Part shown: positions 1 to 8,694 of the stretch, piece by piece
Position numbering within the stretch: the first letter of the stretch is position 1
How the letters are laid out: each line of letters starts with the position of its first letter
Source: Mycolicibacterium frederiksbergense
Lineage (GTDB): Bacteria > Actinomycetota > Actinomycetes > Mycobacteriales > Mycobacteriaceae
Assembly: GCF_012223425.1 (NCBI RefSeq)
Contig: NZ_CP038799.1
Coordinates: 2,914,001-2,978,000 of the forward strand
Reading direction: 5' to 3'
DNA: 64,000 bases
Made by a program: the position numbers and the translations under genes
The notes under the pieces: generated by a model
Seen by the model: the letters and a program-made list of their open reading frames with translations, nothing else
Told to the model about the DNA's origin: nothing
Database searches by the model: none

Positions 1-117
1 AACCAGAACCGGCGCACCTGCGATCCCACGCACGACGCACCATGACCACCCTGCCCACCGCCGCATAAACCCCTGCGCACCTTGACAACTACACAGAGAA
101 GCCCGCGCGGCCGGCGC

Positions 118-1476
118 TCAGGTGAGTGCCGCGATCACTTCGCCGGCCGCGCGTTCACCGGCCTCGACCGCGCCCTCCATATAGGCGCTCCATTGTGTTG
201 CGGTGTCGGTGGACGCCCAGTGGATCGGACCGATCGGTTCCGCCAGTGCGGGTCCGTAGGTGGTCCACACCAGCGGACCGCAGTTGGCGTTGTAGCAGCC
301 GCGGGTCCACTGCCGGTTGCCCCATTCCCCGTCGATGTAGTGCAGCGGCCTCGCCGCCCGATCACCGAAATGCCGCACCAGTTCGGTGGTCAGCGCCTCG
401 CGGCGATCGGCTTCTGACCAGTGGGCGTGCGTGCGGGCCTGCTCGCCCTCAAGGAAGAGCAGGATCACACCGTGCCCGTCACCCTCGATGCAGGTGTCAT
501 TCGACATCCGGGCCGGCCCGATATCGGAGATCAGCTGCCCGTTGAGTCCTTCTGCCCGCCAGAAGGGTTCGTCGTATACGAAGAACGCCTTCATGGCAGC
601 CGAATTCGGCATTCGTTGAGTCAGTTGATCGCGGTACCCGGACAGTGGCGGGTCGTACATGATGCGCCCGGCCAGCATCGGTGAGAGCGCCACGATCACG
701 CGCCGCCCGCGCGCGGTGCGCCCGCCGCGGCAATGCGCTGTGACGGAATCGGTGCCGTGCTCGATCAGTTGCACCGGGGCGTCGAATACCAGGTGGTCGG
801 TGACCAGCGCCGCCAGCCGCTGGGGTATCTCGGCGGTCCCGCCGACGAACCGGGTGGTCTGCGCCCCACCCTCGGACTCGGCGAACAGCTCGGCGGTCAC
901 CCCACAGGTCTGGATGGTGAACAGCAGATGCAGAAAGGACACTTCGACCGTCGGCACGGCGAGGATCCCGACGGTGCAGATCTCCAGCAGTGTGCGCGCG
1001 ACCGGTGACAGACCCTGTGTGTCGTACCACGCGCCCGCGGTGATGGCGTCCCATTCGGCGGCGTGCGGTGCGGTCCATGGAGTCGCCGGTGATACCTCGG
1101 CGGACAGCTCGTCCAGACGCCGCAGCACCGTCTCCAGCTCTGCCAGTTCATCGTCGAATCGGTCGTGAAACTCGTTGCCGCGCAAAATTCCTGTGCCGGC
1201 GAGCTCGTAGGACGTCTCACCCTCGTCGTACTGCTGATATGTCTCGACACCGAGTTCTGCGGCCAACGCGAACATGCGGTGATGGGTATCGCCGATCCAC
1301 TGCGCGCCCAATTCCATCGGCAGACCGGCCAGATCCTCGGTGAGGATGCGTCCCCCGACGCGGGTGTCCGCCTCCAGGATCAGCGGTGTGAACCCGGCCG
1401 CCAGCACCGTGCGGGCTGCGATCAGACCGGACAGCCCGGCACCGATAATCAGGACGTCCGCTTCATCGCTTGCCAT
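118..1476 (-). CDS. Flavin monoamine oxidase / FAD-dependent amine oxidoreductase
   Basis: Predicted to oxidise an amine with FAD; the substrate is unknown. The N-terminus is a Rossmann FAD-binding motif (VLIIGAGLSGLIAARTVL, about residues 8-25) followed by the amine-oxidase signature LEADTRVGGRI and the ELGAQWIG segment typical of MAO-type enzymes. The C-terminus has GPIHWASTDTATQWSAYMEG, the conserved FAD-contact region of the family. Length of about 452 residues is normal. I start at MASDEAD because the longer reading frame would run into the divergent CoA-transferase gene. Only about 40 bp separate the two starts, so their promoters must overlap. Family assignment is firm, substrate is not. 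Confidence 0.85.
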   Translation of the reverse strand: MASDEADVLIIGAGLSGLIAARTVLAAGFTPLILEADTRVGGRILTEDLAGLPMELGAQWIGDTHHRMFALAAELGVETYQQYDEGETSYELAGTGILRGNEFHDRFDDELAELETVLRRLDELSAEVSPATPWTAPHAAEWDAITAGAWYDTQGLSPVARTLLEICTVGILAVPTVEVSFLHLLFTIQTCGVTAELFAESEGGAQTTRFVGGTAEIPQRLAALVTDHLVFDAPVQLIEHGTDSVTAHCRGGRTARGRRVIVALSPMLAGRIMYDPPLSGYRDQLTQRMPNSAAMKAFFVYDEPFWRAEGLNGQLISDIGPARMSNDTCIEGDGHGVILLFLEGEQARTHAHWSEADRREALTTELVRHFGDRAARPLHYIDGEWGNRQWTRGCYNANCGPLVWTTYGPALAEPIGPIHWASTDTATQWSAYMEGAVEAGERAAGEVIAALT

Positions 1477-1516
1477 GAACGACACCCTCTCACGATGATC
1501 GCGTAGCGTCGGGCAG

Positions 1517-2854
1517 ATGCCGACCGAGCTCACCGCCGAGCAGGCCGCCGCGCGGCTGCAGGCGACCGATACATTGGGAATTCCGTTGGGGCCCGGCCAG
1601 CCGCCGGCGTTCCTGCGGGCACTGGGCGAGCGCGCCGACTGGACCGATCTGCGGGTCTACGGCGCACTACTGGCGGTCATCACCGAGCTGTTCACCCGCA
1701 AGGGCGTGCACTACCTGTCCGGCTTCTACGGCCCGCTGGACCGGGCGGTCCGCGACGGCGGTGGCGACGTCGAGTTCGTGCCCGCGGACTTCCGGCGTTT
1801 CGGTCCGCTGCTGCAACGGCAGTCACCGCGGGTGATGACGACGGTCACGGCAGCGCCGGACGCCGACGGCTGGTGTTCGCTGTCCCTGCACGCCGGCGGC
1901 ACCGTCGACGAATTGCGGCGTGCTGGAGCAGATCCCGACCGGCTGCTCATCGTGGAAGCCTCCGATGCGTTCCCGCGGACCTACGGGATGGGCGATCACC
2001 GGCACGCCCTGCACGTCGACGAGATCGATATCCTGGTGCGATCCTCGGAGGCACCGCTCGCGCTGCCAGGAGGTGACACACCGCCCAGTGACGTCGACCG
2101 GGCCATCGCGAAGAACGCTGTGGCCTACATGCCCTCCGGGGTGACCCTGCAGACCGGGATCGGCTCGATCCCCAACCAGATCGCCACCCTGCTCGCCGAG
2201 GGCGACGGCGGCGACTTCGGGCTGCACAGTGAGATGTTCACCGATGGCTGCATGCGCCTGCACCGGGCGGGCAAGATCGCCAACGCCCACAAGGGCCAGT
2301 TCGACGGTGTCAGCGTGACGACCTTCGCGTTCGGTTCGGCCGAACTCTACGACTGGCTCGACGGCAACCGGGAGGTGGCCTTCCTGCCGGTGGAGGTGGT
2401 CAACGCACCCGAGGTGATCGCCGACAACCATCGCATGGTCACCATCAACGGTGCGCTGGGCATCGACATCCACGGGCAGGTGGTCGCCGACACCATCGAC
2501 GGCGGGCAGTTCAGCGGGATCGGCGGGGCCGAGGATTTCGTGGCCGGCGCCGGCCTCGAGTTGTCCGACCGCTCACTCATCTGCCTGCCGTCGACGTACA
2601 TGAAGGACGGTGAACTGCGTTCGCGCATCGTGCCGTGGTTTGGACCCGGCGCGGTGATCACCACGCCGCGCCATCACGTCGACGTCATCGTCACCGAACA
2701 CGGCACCGCCGAATTGGAGGGCCTGACGGTGCGTGAGCGGGGCGAGGCGCTGGCGGCCATCGCCGATCCGCAGTTCCGGGAGGGTCTGCTGGAGGCCGCT
2801 GCGCGGGCGGCCAAGGGGCGCTCACCGGTTCCGGATCGCACCATTCTCTTATAA
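1517..2854 (+). CDS. Acetyl-CoA hydrolase/transferase family protein (4-hydroxybutyrate CoA-transferase-like)
   Basis: Predicted to move CoA between acyl groups or to hydrolyse acyl-CoA. The protein of 445 residues has the N-terminal transferase half and the C-terminal hydrolase/transferase half of the family. The C-terminal half contains GIGSIPNQIATLLAEG, LGIHSEMF-like LGLHSEMFTDG, the glycine-rich QFSGIGGAEDFVAGA stretch, and an ending with VTEHGTAELEGLTVRERGEALAAIADPQFRE, all hallmark segments. Its stop codon lies inside the palindromic operator that precedes the next gene, and it is divergent from the amine oxidase. Specific acyl substrate cannot be read from the sequence. Confidence 0.86.
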   Translation: MPTELTAEQAAARLQATDTLGIPLGPGQPPAFLRALGERADWTDLRVYGALLAVITELFTRKGVHYLSGFYGPLDRAVRDGGGDVEFVPADFRRFGPLLQRQSPRVMTTVTAAPDADGWCSLSLHAGGTVDELRRAGADPDRLLIVEASDAFPRTYGMGDHRHALHVDEIDILVRSSEAPLALPGGDTPPSDVDRAIAKNAVAYMPSGVTLQTGIGSIPNQIATLLAEGDGGDFGLHSEMFTDGCMRLHRAGKIANAHKGQFDGVSVTTFAFGSAELYDWLDGNREVAFLPVEVVNAPEVIADNHRMVTINGALGIDIHGQVVADTIDGGQFSGIGGAEDFVAGAGLELSDRSLICLPSTYMKDGELRSRIVPWFGPGAVITTPRHHVDVIVTEHGTAELEGLTVRERGEALAAIADPQFREGLLEAAARAAKGRSPVPDRTILL

Positions 2855-2872
2855 CTTACAAAATGTAAGTTA
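2852..2872. promoter_or_regulatory. TetR-type operator (perfect 9-bp inverted repeat, 3-bp spacer)
   Basis: TAACTTACA-AAA-TGTAAGTTA is a perfect palindrome of two 9-bp arms. It is AT-rich in a GC-rich region, overlaps the stop codon of the upstream CoA-transferase and ends 10 bp before the start of the FAD oxidoreductase. That oxidoreductase is followed by a tetR gene with a 4-bp overlap. Form and position fit autoregulation by that repressor (inference). Confidence 0.75.
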
Positions 2873-2882
2873 CAGTCGCCAG

Positions 2883-4244
2883 ATGGGAGACGACGCGCGG
2901 CACTTCGTGGTCATCGGTGGCGGGCTGGCCGGGCTGGCCTCGACGGTCTGGCTGGCCGAGGCCGGGCGAACCGTGACGCTGCTGGAACGGCGTGGCAGCC
3001 TCGGCGGCCGCACGCACGCCATGCGGGCCGAGACCGGCAGCAATGGCCCGGGCGACGTGCCCGACAACGGCCAGCACGTCATCGCCAGCGGGTATCAACA
3101 CCTCTACCGGTATCTCACCAGCGTCGGCACCCGCCAACACGTCGCGTTCCCGAAATCCTCCACACTGCGCTGGCCCGACGGGCGCAAGGTCACGATGCAG
3201 ACCACTGGTTTCGGCGCGATCCGCACCCTGTTCGGGGTGCATCCGGACGCGAGCTGGGCGGACCGGTTGCGCGCTGCGCGCGCGACCATGCTGCTGGGCT
3301 GGCAGGCGCTGCGGCAACCGGCCGATCTTGCCGATATCTCCACCGAGCAGTGGTTCGACCGCGTCGGGATGCCCGCACCGGCCCGGGAAGCGTTGTGGGA
3401 CTGGCTGGCGCTGGGAATCGCCGCCGAGCCGGTCGCGCAGGAGTCGGCGAAGGTCTTCGCCAATGTGCTCGGCACCGGCATCCGGCTGGGGATCAAACAC
3501 CGCACCCCGGTCACCATCGGCTACCCCACGGTCGACCTGGACACCCTCTACATCGAGGGCGCCGTGAAGGTGTTCGACGAGCGCGGTGTGGATGTGCGCT
3601 ACCGGGCGGTGGCGCGCAAGATCCGCATCGAGGATGGTGCGGTGAGAGCGGTGCAACTCGCGGACGGGACCGAGATCCCCGCGGACGCGGTGGTGTGCGC
3701 GGTGCCCAACTCCAATATCGCCGGCCTGCTCGACGATCTGCCCGAGCATCCGGAAATCTACGCCGCGGCAGACAAACTGGGCTACACACCGATCGTGAGC
3801 ACCAATCTGTACCTGGACCGGCCGCTGGGCACCGAGTCCGCCTTCGAGGGGCTGATCGGCGGCACCGGGGTCATCGACGAGGTCTTCGACCGGCAGATCA
3901 TGCACGGCCGGAGCACCGAGCGGTCATGGTTGTACTGCCTGACCACCAGCGGCGCCTACGAGCAGATCCACAAGAGCAATGACGAGATCGTTGCCGAGCA
4001 GCTGGCCTTGCTGCGCAGGTACTACCCGGCGGCGACGGAGGCGAAAGTGCTTGAGGCCCAGTTGGTCAAGATGCCACGGGCCACCTTCTCCCAGGTCGTC
4101 GGTACCGATTCGTTGCGTCCGCCACAGCGCACCTCGGTACCCTCGTTGGCGCTGGCCGGTGACTGGACCGCCACCGACTGGTCGGCCACCATGGAGAGTG
4201 CCGTGCAAAGTGCAGCCAAGGCCGTCGAGCTGTTGCTGAAATGA
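2883..4244 (+). CDS. FAD-dependent oxidoreductase (phytoene desaturase/HpnE-like amine-oxidase superfamily)
   Basis: An oxidoreductase of about 453 residues. The N-terminus has a dinucleotide-binding fold (FVVIGGGLAGLASTVWLAEAG) and the LLERRGSLGGRTHA signature; the C-terminus has LALAGDWTATDWSATMESAV, matching the FAD-binding end of hydroxysqualene dehydroxylase/phytoene-desaturase-like proteins. I start at the ATG at 2883 because the reading frame upstream of it lies inside the CoA-transferase gene and its codons are only a shadow. A perfect palindromic operator sits directly upstream and a tetR gene overlaps its end, so expression is probably induced by a ligand of that repressor. The substrate, perhaps a lipid or isoprenoid, is a guess. 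Confidence 0.82.
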   Translation: MGDDARHFVVIGGGLAGLASTVWLAEAGRTVTLLERRGSLGGRTHAMRAETGSNGPGDVPDNGQHVIASGYQHLYRYLTSVGTRQHVAFPKSSTLRWPDGRKVTMQTTGFGAIRTLFGVHPDASWADRLRAARATMLLGWQALRQPADLADISTEQWFDRVGMPAPAREALWDWLALGIAAEPVAQESAKVFANVLGTGIRLGIKHRTPVTIGYPTVDLDTLYIEGAVKVFDERGVDVRYRAVARKIRIEDGAVRAVQLADGTEIPADAVVCAVPNSNIAGLLDDLPEHPEIYAAADKLGYTPIVSTNLYLDRPLGTESAFEGLIGGTGVIDEVFDRQIMHGRSTERSWLYCLTTSGAYEQIHKSNDEIVAEQLALLRRYYPAATEAKVLEAQLVKMPRATFSQVVGTDSLRPPQRTSVPSLALAGDWTATDWSATMESAVQSAAKAVELLLK

Positions 4245-4798
4245 CGAGCCGGCGTCTCAGCGGTGCTGATCGCCGGGCCCAACTGCTCGACGTGGCGCGC
4301 GATATCGTGGCCGCCGATGGTTTCCCCGCGCTGACCATCGAGGGCGTCGCGGGCCAATCGGGGGTGACCAGAACCGTTGTCTATCAACAGTTCACCGACC
4401 TAGCCGGCCTGACGACGGCCCTGCTGGACCGTGAGTCCGCGGTGGCCTTCTCGGGGATCGGCAGCGTGGACGGAGTTGGCAGTATCGACGAGCTGGGCCG
4501 CGGCATCCTGGCCTATCTGCATGCGGCTCCGGCGAGTTGGCGGATCATCCTGCGGCCTCCCGACGGAGCCCCGCCGGAGGCGAGGGTGCGGCTCGAGCTG
4601 GGTCGCGCCTACGCCAGGTCGGTGGCGGCGCGGCTGCTGTCGATAGAGCCGGACGGCACCGTCGCCCGAGTTCTGTTGGCCGCCATCGAGGAACTGGCCC
4701 GGTTACACCTCGACGACCCGGCCGCCCACCCCGAAGAGGCAATGCTCGCTCACCTGCGGTCGCTGGTGGCCTGGGCCGCCGAGGTCACAGCGGGTTGA
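4241..4798 (+). CDS. TetR family transcriptional repressor
   Basis: 185 residues with an N-terminal TetR helix-turn-helix: RRAQLLDVARDIVAADGF, then LTIEGVAGQSGVTRTVVYQQF as the recognition segment. The C-terminal ligand-binding part is not recognisable. The start codon overlaps the stop of the FAD oxidoreductase by 4 bp (ATGA), so the two are translationally coupled. It very likely binds the 9+9 bp palindrome 10 bp upstream of the oxidoreductase. Its 3' end overlaps the convergent ABC-transporter ATPase gene by 14 bp. Confidence 0.88.
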   Translation: MTSRRLSGADRRAQLLDVARDIVAADGFPALTIEGVAGQSGVTRTVVYQQFTDLAGLTTALLDRESAVAFSGIGSVDGVGSIDELGRGILAYLHAAPASWRIILRPPDGAPPEARVRLELGRAYARSVAARLLSIEPDGTVARVLLAAIEELARLHLDDPAAHPEEAMLAHLRSLVAWAAEVTAG

Positions 4799-5540
4799 GG
4801 ATCCGGTCCAGGAACTGGCGGGTGCGCTCCTGCCGGGGGTTCCCGATGACCTCCTCGGGTGTGCCTTGTTCCAGGATGACGCCGTTGTCGGTGAACAACA
4901 CCTGATTGGACACCTGGCGGGCGAACTGGATCTCGTGCGTGACGATCACCAGGGTCCACCCCTCGACGGCGAGATCCTTGATCACCGAGAGTACCTCGCC
5001 CACCAGTTCCGGGTCCAGGGCCGACGTCGGCTCGTCGAAGAGCACGAGCTTGGGTTTGAGCGCCAGTGCCCGCGCGATACCGACGCGCTGCTGCTGGCCG
5101 CCGGACAGCTGGAACGGGTACTCATCCTGCTTCTCGGCGAGCCCCACCTGCTCGAGCAGTGCGACGGCCTCGGCGACCGCTTCGTCCTTGGGTCGCTTCT
5201 GCACGATCACCGGGCCCTCGATGATGTTCTCCAGGACCGTCTTGTGTGGGAACAGGTTGTGGCCCTGGAACACGAACCCGCTGCGCGACTGGAATCGGCG
5301 TATCTCGGGTTTCGGGGTCGGGGTGGCGAAGTCGATCTCGACATCGTCGACCCGGATCACTCCGGCGTCGGCACGGTCCAGCGCATTCAGGGTGCGCAGC
5401 AGGGTGGTCTTCCCCGAGCCGGACGGGCCGATGATCGCCGTCGCGGTGCCGGTGGCCACCGTGAAGGACACGTCGCGCAGCACCTTGTTGTCGCCGAACG
5501 CCTTCTCGATGCCCCGAGCTTCGACACGGTATTCGGTCAT
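4785..5540 (-). CDS. Polar amino acid/cystine ABC transporter, ATP-binding protein
   Basis: The ATPase of an uptake transporter, 251 residues. It shows Walker A (GPSGSGKTT), Q-loop region, the ABC signature LSGGQQQRVGIARAL, Walker B (LVLFDEPTSALDPEL) and the switch histidine in VIVTHEI. The start at 5540 gives the family-typical opening (EARGIEKAFGDNKVLRDVSF); the longer frame upstream is a shadow of the permease gene. ATG and the upstream stop overlap (ATGA), so it is coupled to the fused binding-protein/permease. Homology is to the glutamine/cystine (GlnQ/TcyC) type. Substrate is inferred from the family only. Confidence 0.93.
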   Translation of the reverse strand: MTEYRVEARGIEKAFGDNKVLRDVSFTVATGTATAIIGPSGSGKTTLLRTLNALDRADAGVIRVDDVEIDFATPTPKPEIRRFQSRSGFVFQGHNLFPHKTVLENIIEGPVIVQKRPKDEAVAEAVALLEQVGLAEKQDEYPFQLSGGQQQRVGIARALALKPKLVLFDEPTSALDPELVGEVLSVIKDLAVEGWTLVIVTHEIQFARQVSNQVLFTDNGVILEQGTPEEVIGNPRQERTRQFLDRILNPL

Positions 5541-7033
5541 CTCGCCACGTACCTTTCCAGTCGGTGCTCCACTCTGGCTTGCCCGAAGGACAGCACCAGA
5601 CAGATCACCCAGTAGTAGATCGCCGCTGTGCCGTAGAGCGCGAAGAACTCGAACGTCGGCGCCGCGACGATCTGAGCCTGTCGCAGCAACTCGGTCACCA
5701 GAATCGTCGACGCGAGGGACGTGTCCTTGACCAGCGAGATCAACGTGTTGGACAGCGGCGGGACCGCGACCCGGGTGGCCTGGGGCAGGATGATGCGCCG
5801 CAGCGCGCCGGTGTAGTGATAGCCGATGGTCTCGGCGGCCTCCCACTGCCCCTTCGGCACGCTCAGGATCGCGGAACGGATGATCTCCGCCGCATAGCCG
5901 CCGACGTTGAGGCTGAAGGCGATCACCGCCGCGGGGAACGGGTCGATCCGCACCCCGAACTCCGGCAGTGCGTAGAACACGATGAACAGCTGCACCAGCA
6001 GCGGTGTGCCCCGGATGATCGAGATGTAGAACCGCGCCACATTGCTCAGCACCACATTCGACGACAACCGGGCCAGTGCCACCGCCAGCGCGATCACCAG
6101 GCCGATGATGAAGCTGATGATCGTCAGCGGAATCGTCATGGTGAGCGCGGCCTTGGCGAGCGGCCAGAGGTTGTCGAGCACCAGCTGGAACGCCGAGCGT
6201 ACCTCCGGAGTCGCACCGGGGCTCCGGGCTGTATCCGTTGCGCCGCCGGTCGCGTCGGCCTTCAGGTACTTCTCCGAGATCGCGGTCAGCCTGCCGTCGG
6301 CGCGCAGTTGGTCGAGGGCGCTGTTGAGTTCGGGCAGCAGACCGCTGTCCTTACGGGCGGCGAAGCCCTGATCGCTCGTCTCCCCGGTCTGCGCGGCGAT
6401 CTTTACCGAGGTGTCACCGGTCTCGGCGAGGTAGGCGTACACCGCGACGCTGTCGTTCACGGTGGCGTCGATGCGGCCCTGGTTGAGCAGGGTGATCGCC
6501 TGCGCGAAGCCCTCCACGCCCTCGACGGTGGCGCCGGCATCGCGCGCGACCTGCGCCCAGTTACTGGTGATCGACTGGGCGGTGGTCTTGCCTGACAGGT
6601 CATCGAGCGAGCTGATCGAGTCGTCGTCGGCTCTGGTGACGATGACGCCTTCGCCGACCGTGTAGGGCTGGGACAGGTCGTATTTGGCCTGGCGTTCGGG
6701 ATTGATGGTGACCTGGTTGGCGACGATGTCGAACCGGTTGGCTTCCAGCGCGGCGAAGATGGAATCCCATGGCGTTTCCACGAATTCGACGGTCACACCC
6801 AGCTGGTCGCCGACCGCCTTGGCGACGTCGATGTCATAGCCGACCAGTTCGCCGGTGGCGGGATCGTGATAGCTGAACGGCGCGTAGGTACCCTCGGTTC
6901 CGACCCGCAGTACGCCCGCCGACTGGATCGGGTCCGTGCCGGTATCGTCGGGCGCGCCGCAGCCGACGGCGCCGAGGATCACCGCGGCGGTGAGCAGTGT
7001 GGCGAGCAGTACCCGCCGGAGGTTTCCGAGCAC
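5537..7033 (-). CDS. Fused substrate-binding lipoprotein and permease of a polar amino acid ABC transporter
   Basis: Two transporter parts in one chain. The N-terminal lipoprotein signal ends in the lipobox LGAVGC. A periplasmic-binding domain of family 3 follows (GTEGTYAPFSYHDPATGELVGYDIDVAKAVGDQ is characteristic; about residues 35-260). The C-terminal permease (about 285-500) has several membrane helices and the His/Glu/Gln-type permease segment GYAAEIIRSAILSVPKGQWEAAETIG. I start at the GTG at 7033, which puts the lipobox cysteine about 25 residues in. A GTG at 7081, overlapping the gluQ stop, would add 16 residues with two odd cysteines. It is coupled to the ATPase gene. Likely substrate class is cystine or a polar amino acid. 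Confidence 0.9.
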   Translation of the reverse strand: MLGNLRRVLLATLLTAAVILGAVGCGAPDDTGTDPIQSAGVLRVGTEGTYAPFSYHDPATGELVGYDIDVAKAVGDQLGVTVEFVETPWDSIFAALEANRFDIVANQVTINPERQAKYDLSQPYTVGEGVIVTRADDDSISSLDDLSGKTTAQSITSNWAQVARDAGATVEGVEGFAQAITLLNQGRIDATVNDSVAVYAYLAETGDTSVKIAAQTGETSDQGFAARKDSGLLPELNSALDQLRADGRLTAISEKYLKADATGGATDTARSPGATPEVRSAFQLVLDNLWPLAKAALTMTIPLTIISFIIGLVIALAVALARLSSNVVLSNVARFYISIIRGTPLLVQLFIVFYALPEFGVRIDPFPAAVIAFSLNVGGYAAEIIRSAILSVPKGQWEAAETIGYHYTGALRRIILPQATRVAVPPLSNTLISLVKDTSLASTILVTELLRQAQIVAAPTFEFFALYGTAAIYYWVICLVLSFGQARVEHRLERYVAR

Positions 7034-7077
7034 GGGCGGACCGTAACAATGCTTGTCCGCCGTGCACAGGGTTTCGC

Positions 7078-7962
7078 TCACACGGGGCGGTATACCCAGG
7101 GCTGCCGCGGCACAGACATGGGATCGAATTCGCCGAGCATGCCGTCGAGTGTGGTGGCCGAATAACCCAGGGATTCCGCGATCAGAGTCAGCGCGGGCGC
7201 CACACCGATCTCGGCGAGTGTCACCGCGCCGTCACGTTTGGCCAGCCGTTTGCCCGCGGCGTTGAGTACCAGCGGTACGTGCGCGTAGGTGACCGGGGGG
7301 TAGCCCAGCAGTGCCGCGAGATACGCCTGCCGCGGCGAGGACGACAGCAGATCGTCACCGCGCACCACCTGGTCGATATCCTGGGCGGCGTCATCGACCA
7401 CCACCGCCAGGTTGTAGGCGGTCACCCCGTCGCCCCGTCGCAGCACGAAATCATCGACCACACCGGTGTATTCACCGTGCAGGACATCGGCGACGGTGTA
7501 GGAGAAGGTGTCGCTGCGCAGCCGCAGTGCCGGCGGCCGGTCGGGATCGGCCGGGGGCTCGCGATCCCGGCAGGTGCCGGGGTAGGCGCCCTCCGGTGCG
7601 TGCGGGGCCCGCGGCGCGCCGAGAATATCCTTTCTGCTGCAGTAGCATTCGTACACCAGGCCGCGATCGGACAGCTCTTTGATCACGCCGTCGTAGCGAC
7701 CGGCGTGGGTGGTCTGATACTCGGGCGGATCATCGGGGACCACCCCGATCGCGGTCAGATCGGAAAGCTGCCGGGCCGCCACATCGGCGAACGTGCGGTC
7801 ATCGAGATCCTCGACCCGGATGAGGAACCGGCGCCCCGTGGACCTGGCGAACAACCAGGCCAATACCGCCGTGCGCAGATTGCCGATGTGCAGATCGGCC
7901 GACGGGCTGGGTGCGAAACGGCCTGAACGTCTCCCGTCGATTCGCTCGCCCCGGCCCGGCAT
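7078..7962 (-). CDS. gluQ: Glutamyl-Q tRNA(Asp) synthetase
   Basis: A truncated glutamyl-tRNA synthetase paralogue that activates glutamate and attaches it to the queuosine of tRNA-Asp. The catalytic domain opens with RFAPSPSADLHIGNLRTA, containing the HIGN form of the class I HIGH motif. A KMSKS equivalent, KRLAKRDGAVT, sits near residue 245. Zinc ligands are seen in YECYCSRKDI and YPGTCRD. At 294 residues it lacks the anticodon-binding domain of GltX, which is diagnostic. It is upstream of, and close to, the ABC transporter genes on the same strand, without an obvious functional link. Confidence 0.93.
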   Translation of the reverse strand: MPGRGERIDGRRSGRFAPSPSADLHIGNLRTAVLAWLFARSTGRRFLIRVEDLDDRTFADVAARQLSDLTAIGVVPDDPPEYQTTHAGRYDGVIKELSDRGLVYECYCSRKDILGAPRAPHAPEGAYPGTCRDREPPADPDRPPALRLRSDTFSYTVADVLHGEYTGVVDDFVLRRGDGVTAYNLAVVVDDAAQDIDQVVRGDDLLSSSPRQAYLAALLGYPPVTYAHVPLVLNAAGKRLAKRDGAVTLAEIGVAPALTLIAESLGYSATTLDGMLGEFDPMSVPRQPWVYRPV

Positions 7963-7968
7963 AGCTCG

Positions 7969-8610
7969 TCAGGCTACCTCCGCCAGCCGATCGCGGGCCT
8001 CCGCCGCGCACTGTGCCCACCGCGGACCGGGAACCTGCACGCCGGACTCCGAGGGGAAGGCGCTGGAGATCACCAGATCGGGATGCAACCTGCCCAGCAC
8101 CTGCAGGCTGTCCTGCAACTGGGCCGCGTCGCTGATGCCGGGCAGATGGCCGGCCGCCCAGTCACCGTCTTCGCCGAGGAAGATGGTGTCGCCGGTGAAC
8201 AGGTAGCTCTGGCCGTTGGCGCCGGGAACCAGATAGCTGGTGCTGCCGGGGGAGTGCCCCGGGGTGGGGATCACCTCGATGCCGTTGGCGTCGACGTGCC
8301 TGCTGTCGATCGGGACCTCGATGTGGGCGTGCCTGCCGATATCGACCAGTTCGGCCGCCGGGGCGTGCAGGCGGGCACCGAAGTGTGCGGCGATGCGGCC
8401 CAGCATCGGACCCGCTTCGTCGCGGTGGGACAGGTATTGATGGGCGACTCCGCCGAGCCGTTGCAGCTCGGCGAAGTCGGCCTCGGTTTGGGTGCTGTAG
8501 AACAGCACGTTGCCACCCGGGCCGCCGGTCCACAGGTAGGCGTGGGTGGTCAGACCGGGAAACGGGCTGTCCTGCCGGGTCTCCCACAGGTCGGAGCGGA
8601 TCTGCCGCAT
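7969..8610 (-). CDS. MBL-fold metallo-hydrolase with a variant metal motif
   Basis: A predicted metallo-beta-lactamase-fold hydrolase of 213 residues. Family features are the TPGHSPGSTSYLV segment with the conserved His and the GDTIF segment with the bridging Asp. The first motif reads YLSHRDEAG instead of HxHxDH: only the first His is kept. I start at the ATG at 8610 because GAGGAGG lies 5 bp upstream; the longer frame would start inside the regulatory palindrome. The gene ends 7 bp before gluQ begins, so the two may be cotranscribed. Substrate is unknown; thiol-ester or lactone hydrolysis is possible. Confidence 0.82.
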   Translation of the reverse strand: MRQIRSDLWETRQDSPFPGLTTHAYLWTGGPGGNVLFYSTQTEADFAELQRLGGVAHQYLSHRDEAGPMLGRIAAHFGARLHAPAAELVDIGRHAHIEVPIDSRHVDANGIEVIPTPGHSPGSTSYLVPGANGQSYLFTGDTIFLGEDGDWAAGHLPGISDAAQLQDSLQVLGRLHPDLVISSAFPSESGVQVPGPRWAQCAAEARDRLAEVA

Positions 8611-8647
8611 GGGTGCCTCCTCGTCGTTGTGCACCCAGCCTTCAACA

Positions 8648-8661
8648 TCAACCATGGTTGA
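8648..8661. promoter_or_regulatory. MerR/SoxR-like operator in the promoter of the MBL hydrolase
   Basis: TCAACCATGGTTGA is a perfect 14-bp palindrome, 38 bp upstream of the hydrolase start. Read toward the gene, it directly follows TTGACC, a good -35 hexamer. A palindrome starting in the -35 and lying in the spacer is the layout of MerR-family promoters, and the TTGACCTCAACC form resembles known MerR-family sites. No merR gene lies in this window. Confidence 0.5.
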
Positions 8662-8694
8662 GGTCAAGCGATTTATCCGCCCTGTGGGGCGGTG

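Noticed and set aside
1..117. 3' end of a gene entering from the left edge
   Set aside because: Short open frames run in from the edge on the plus strand, but nothing in them is recognisable.
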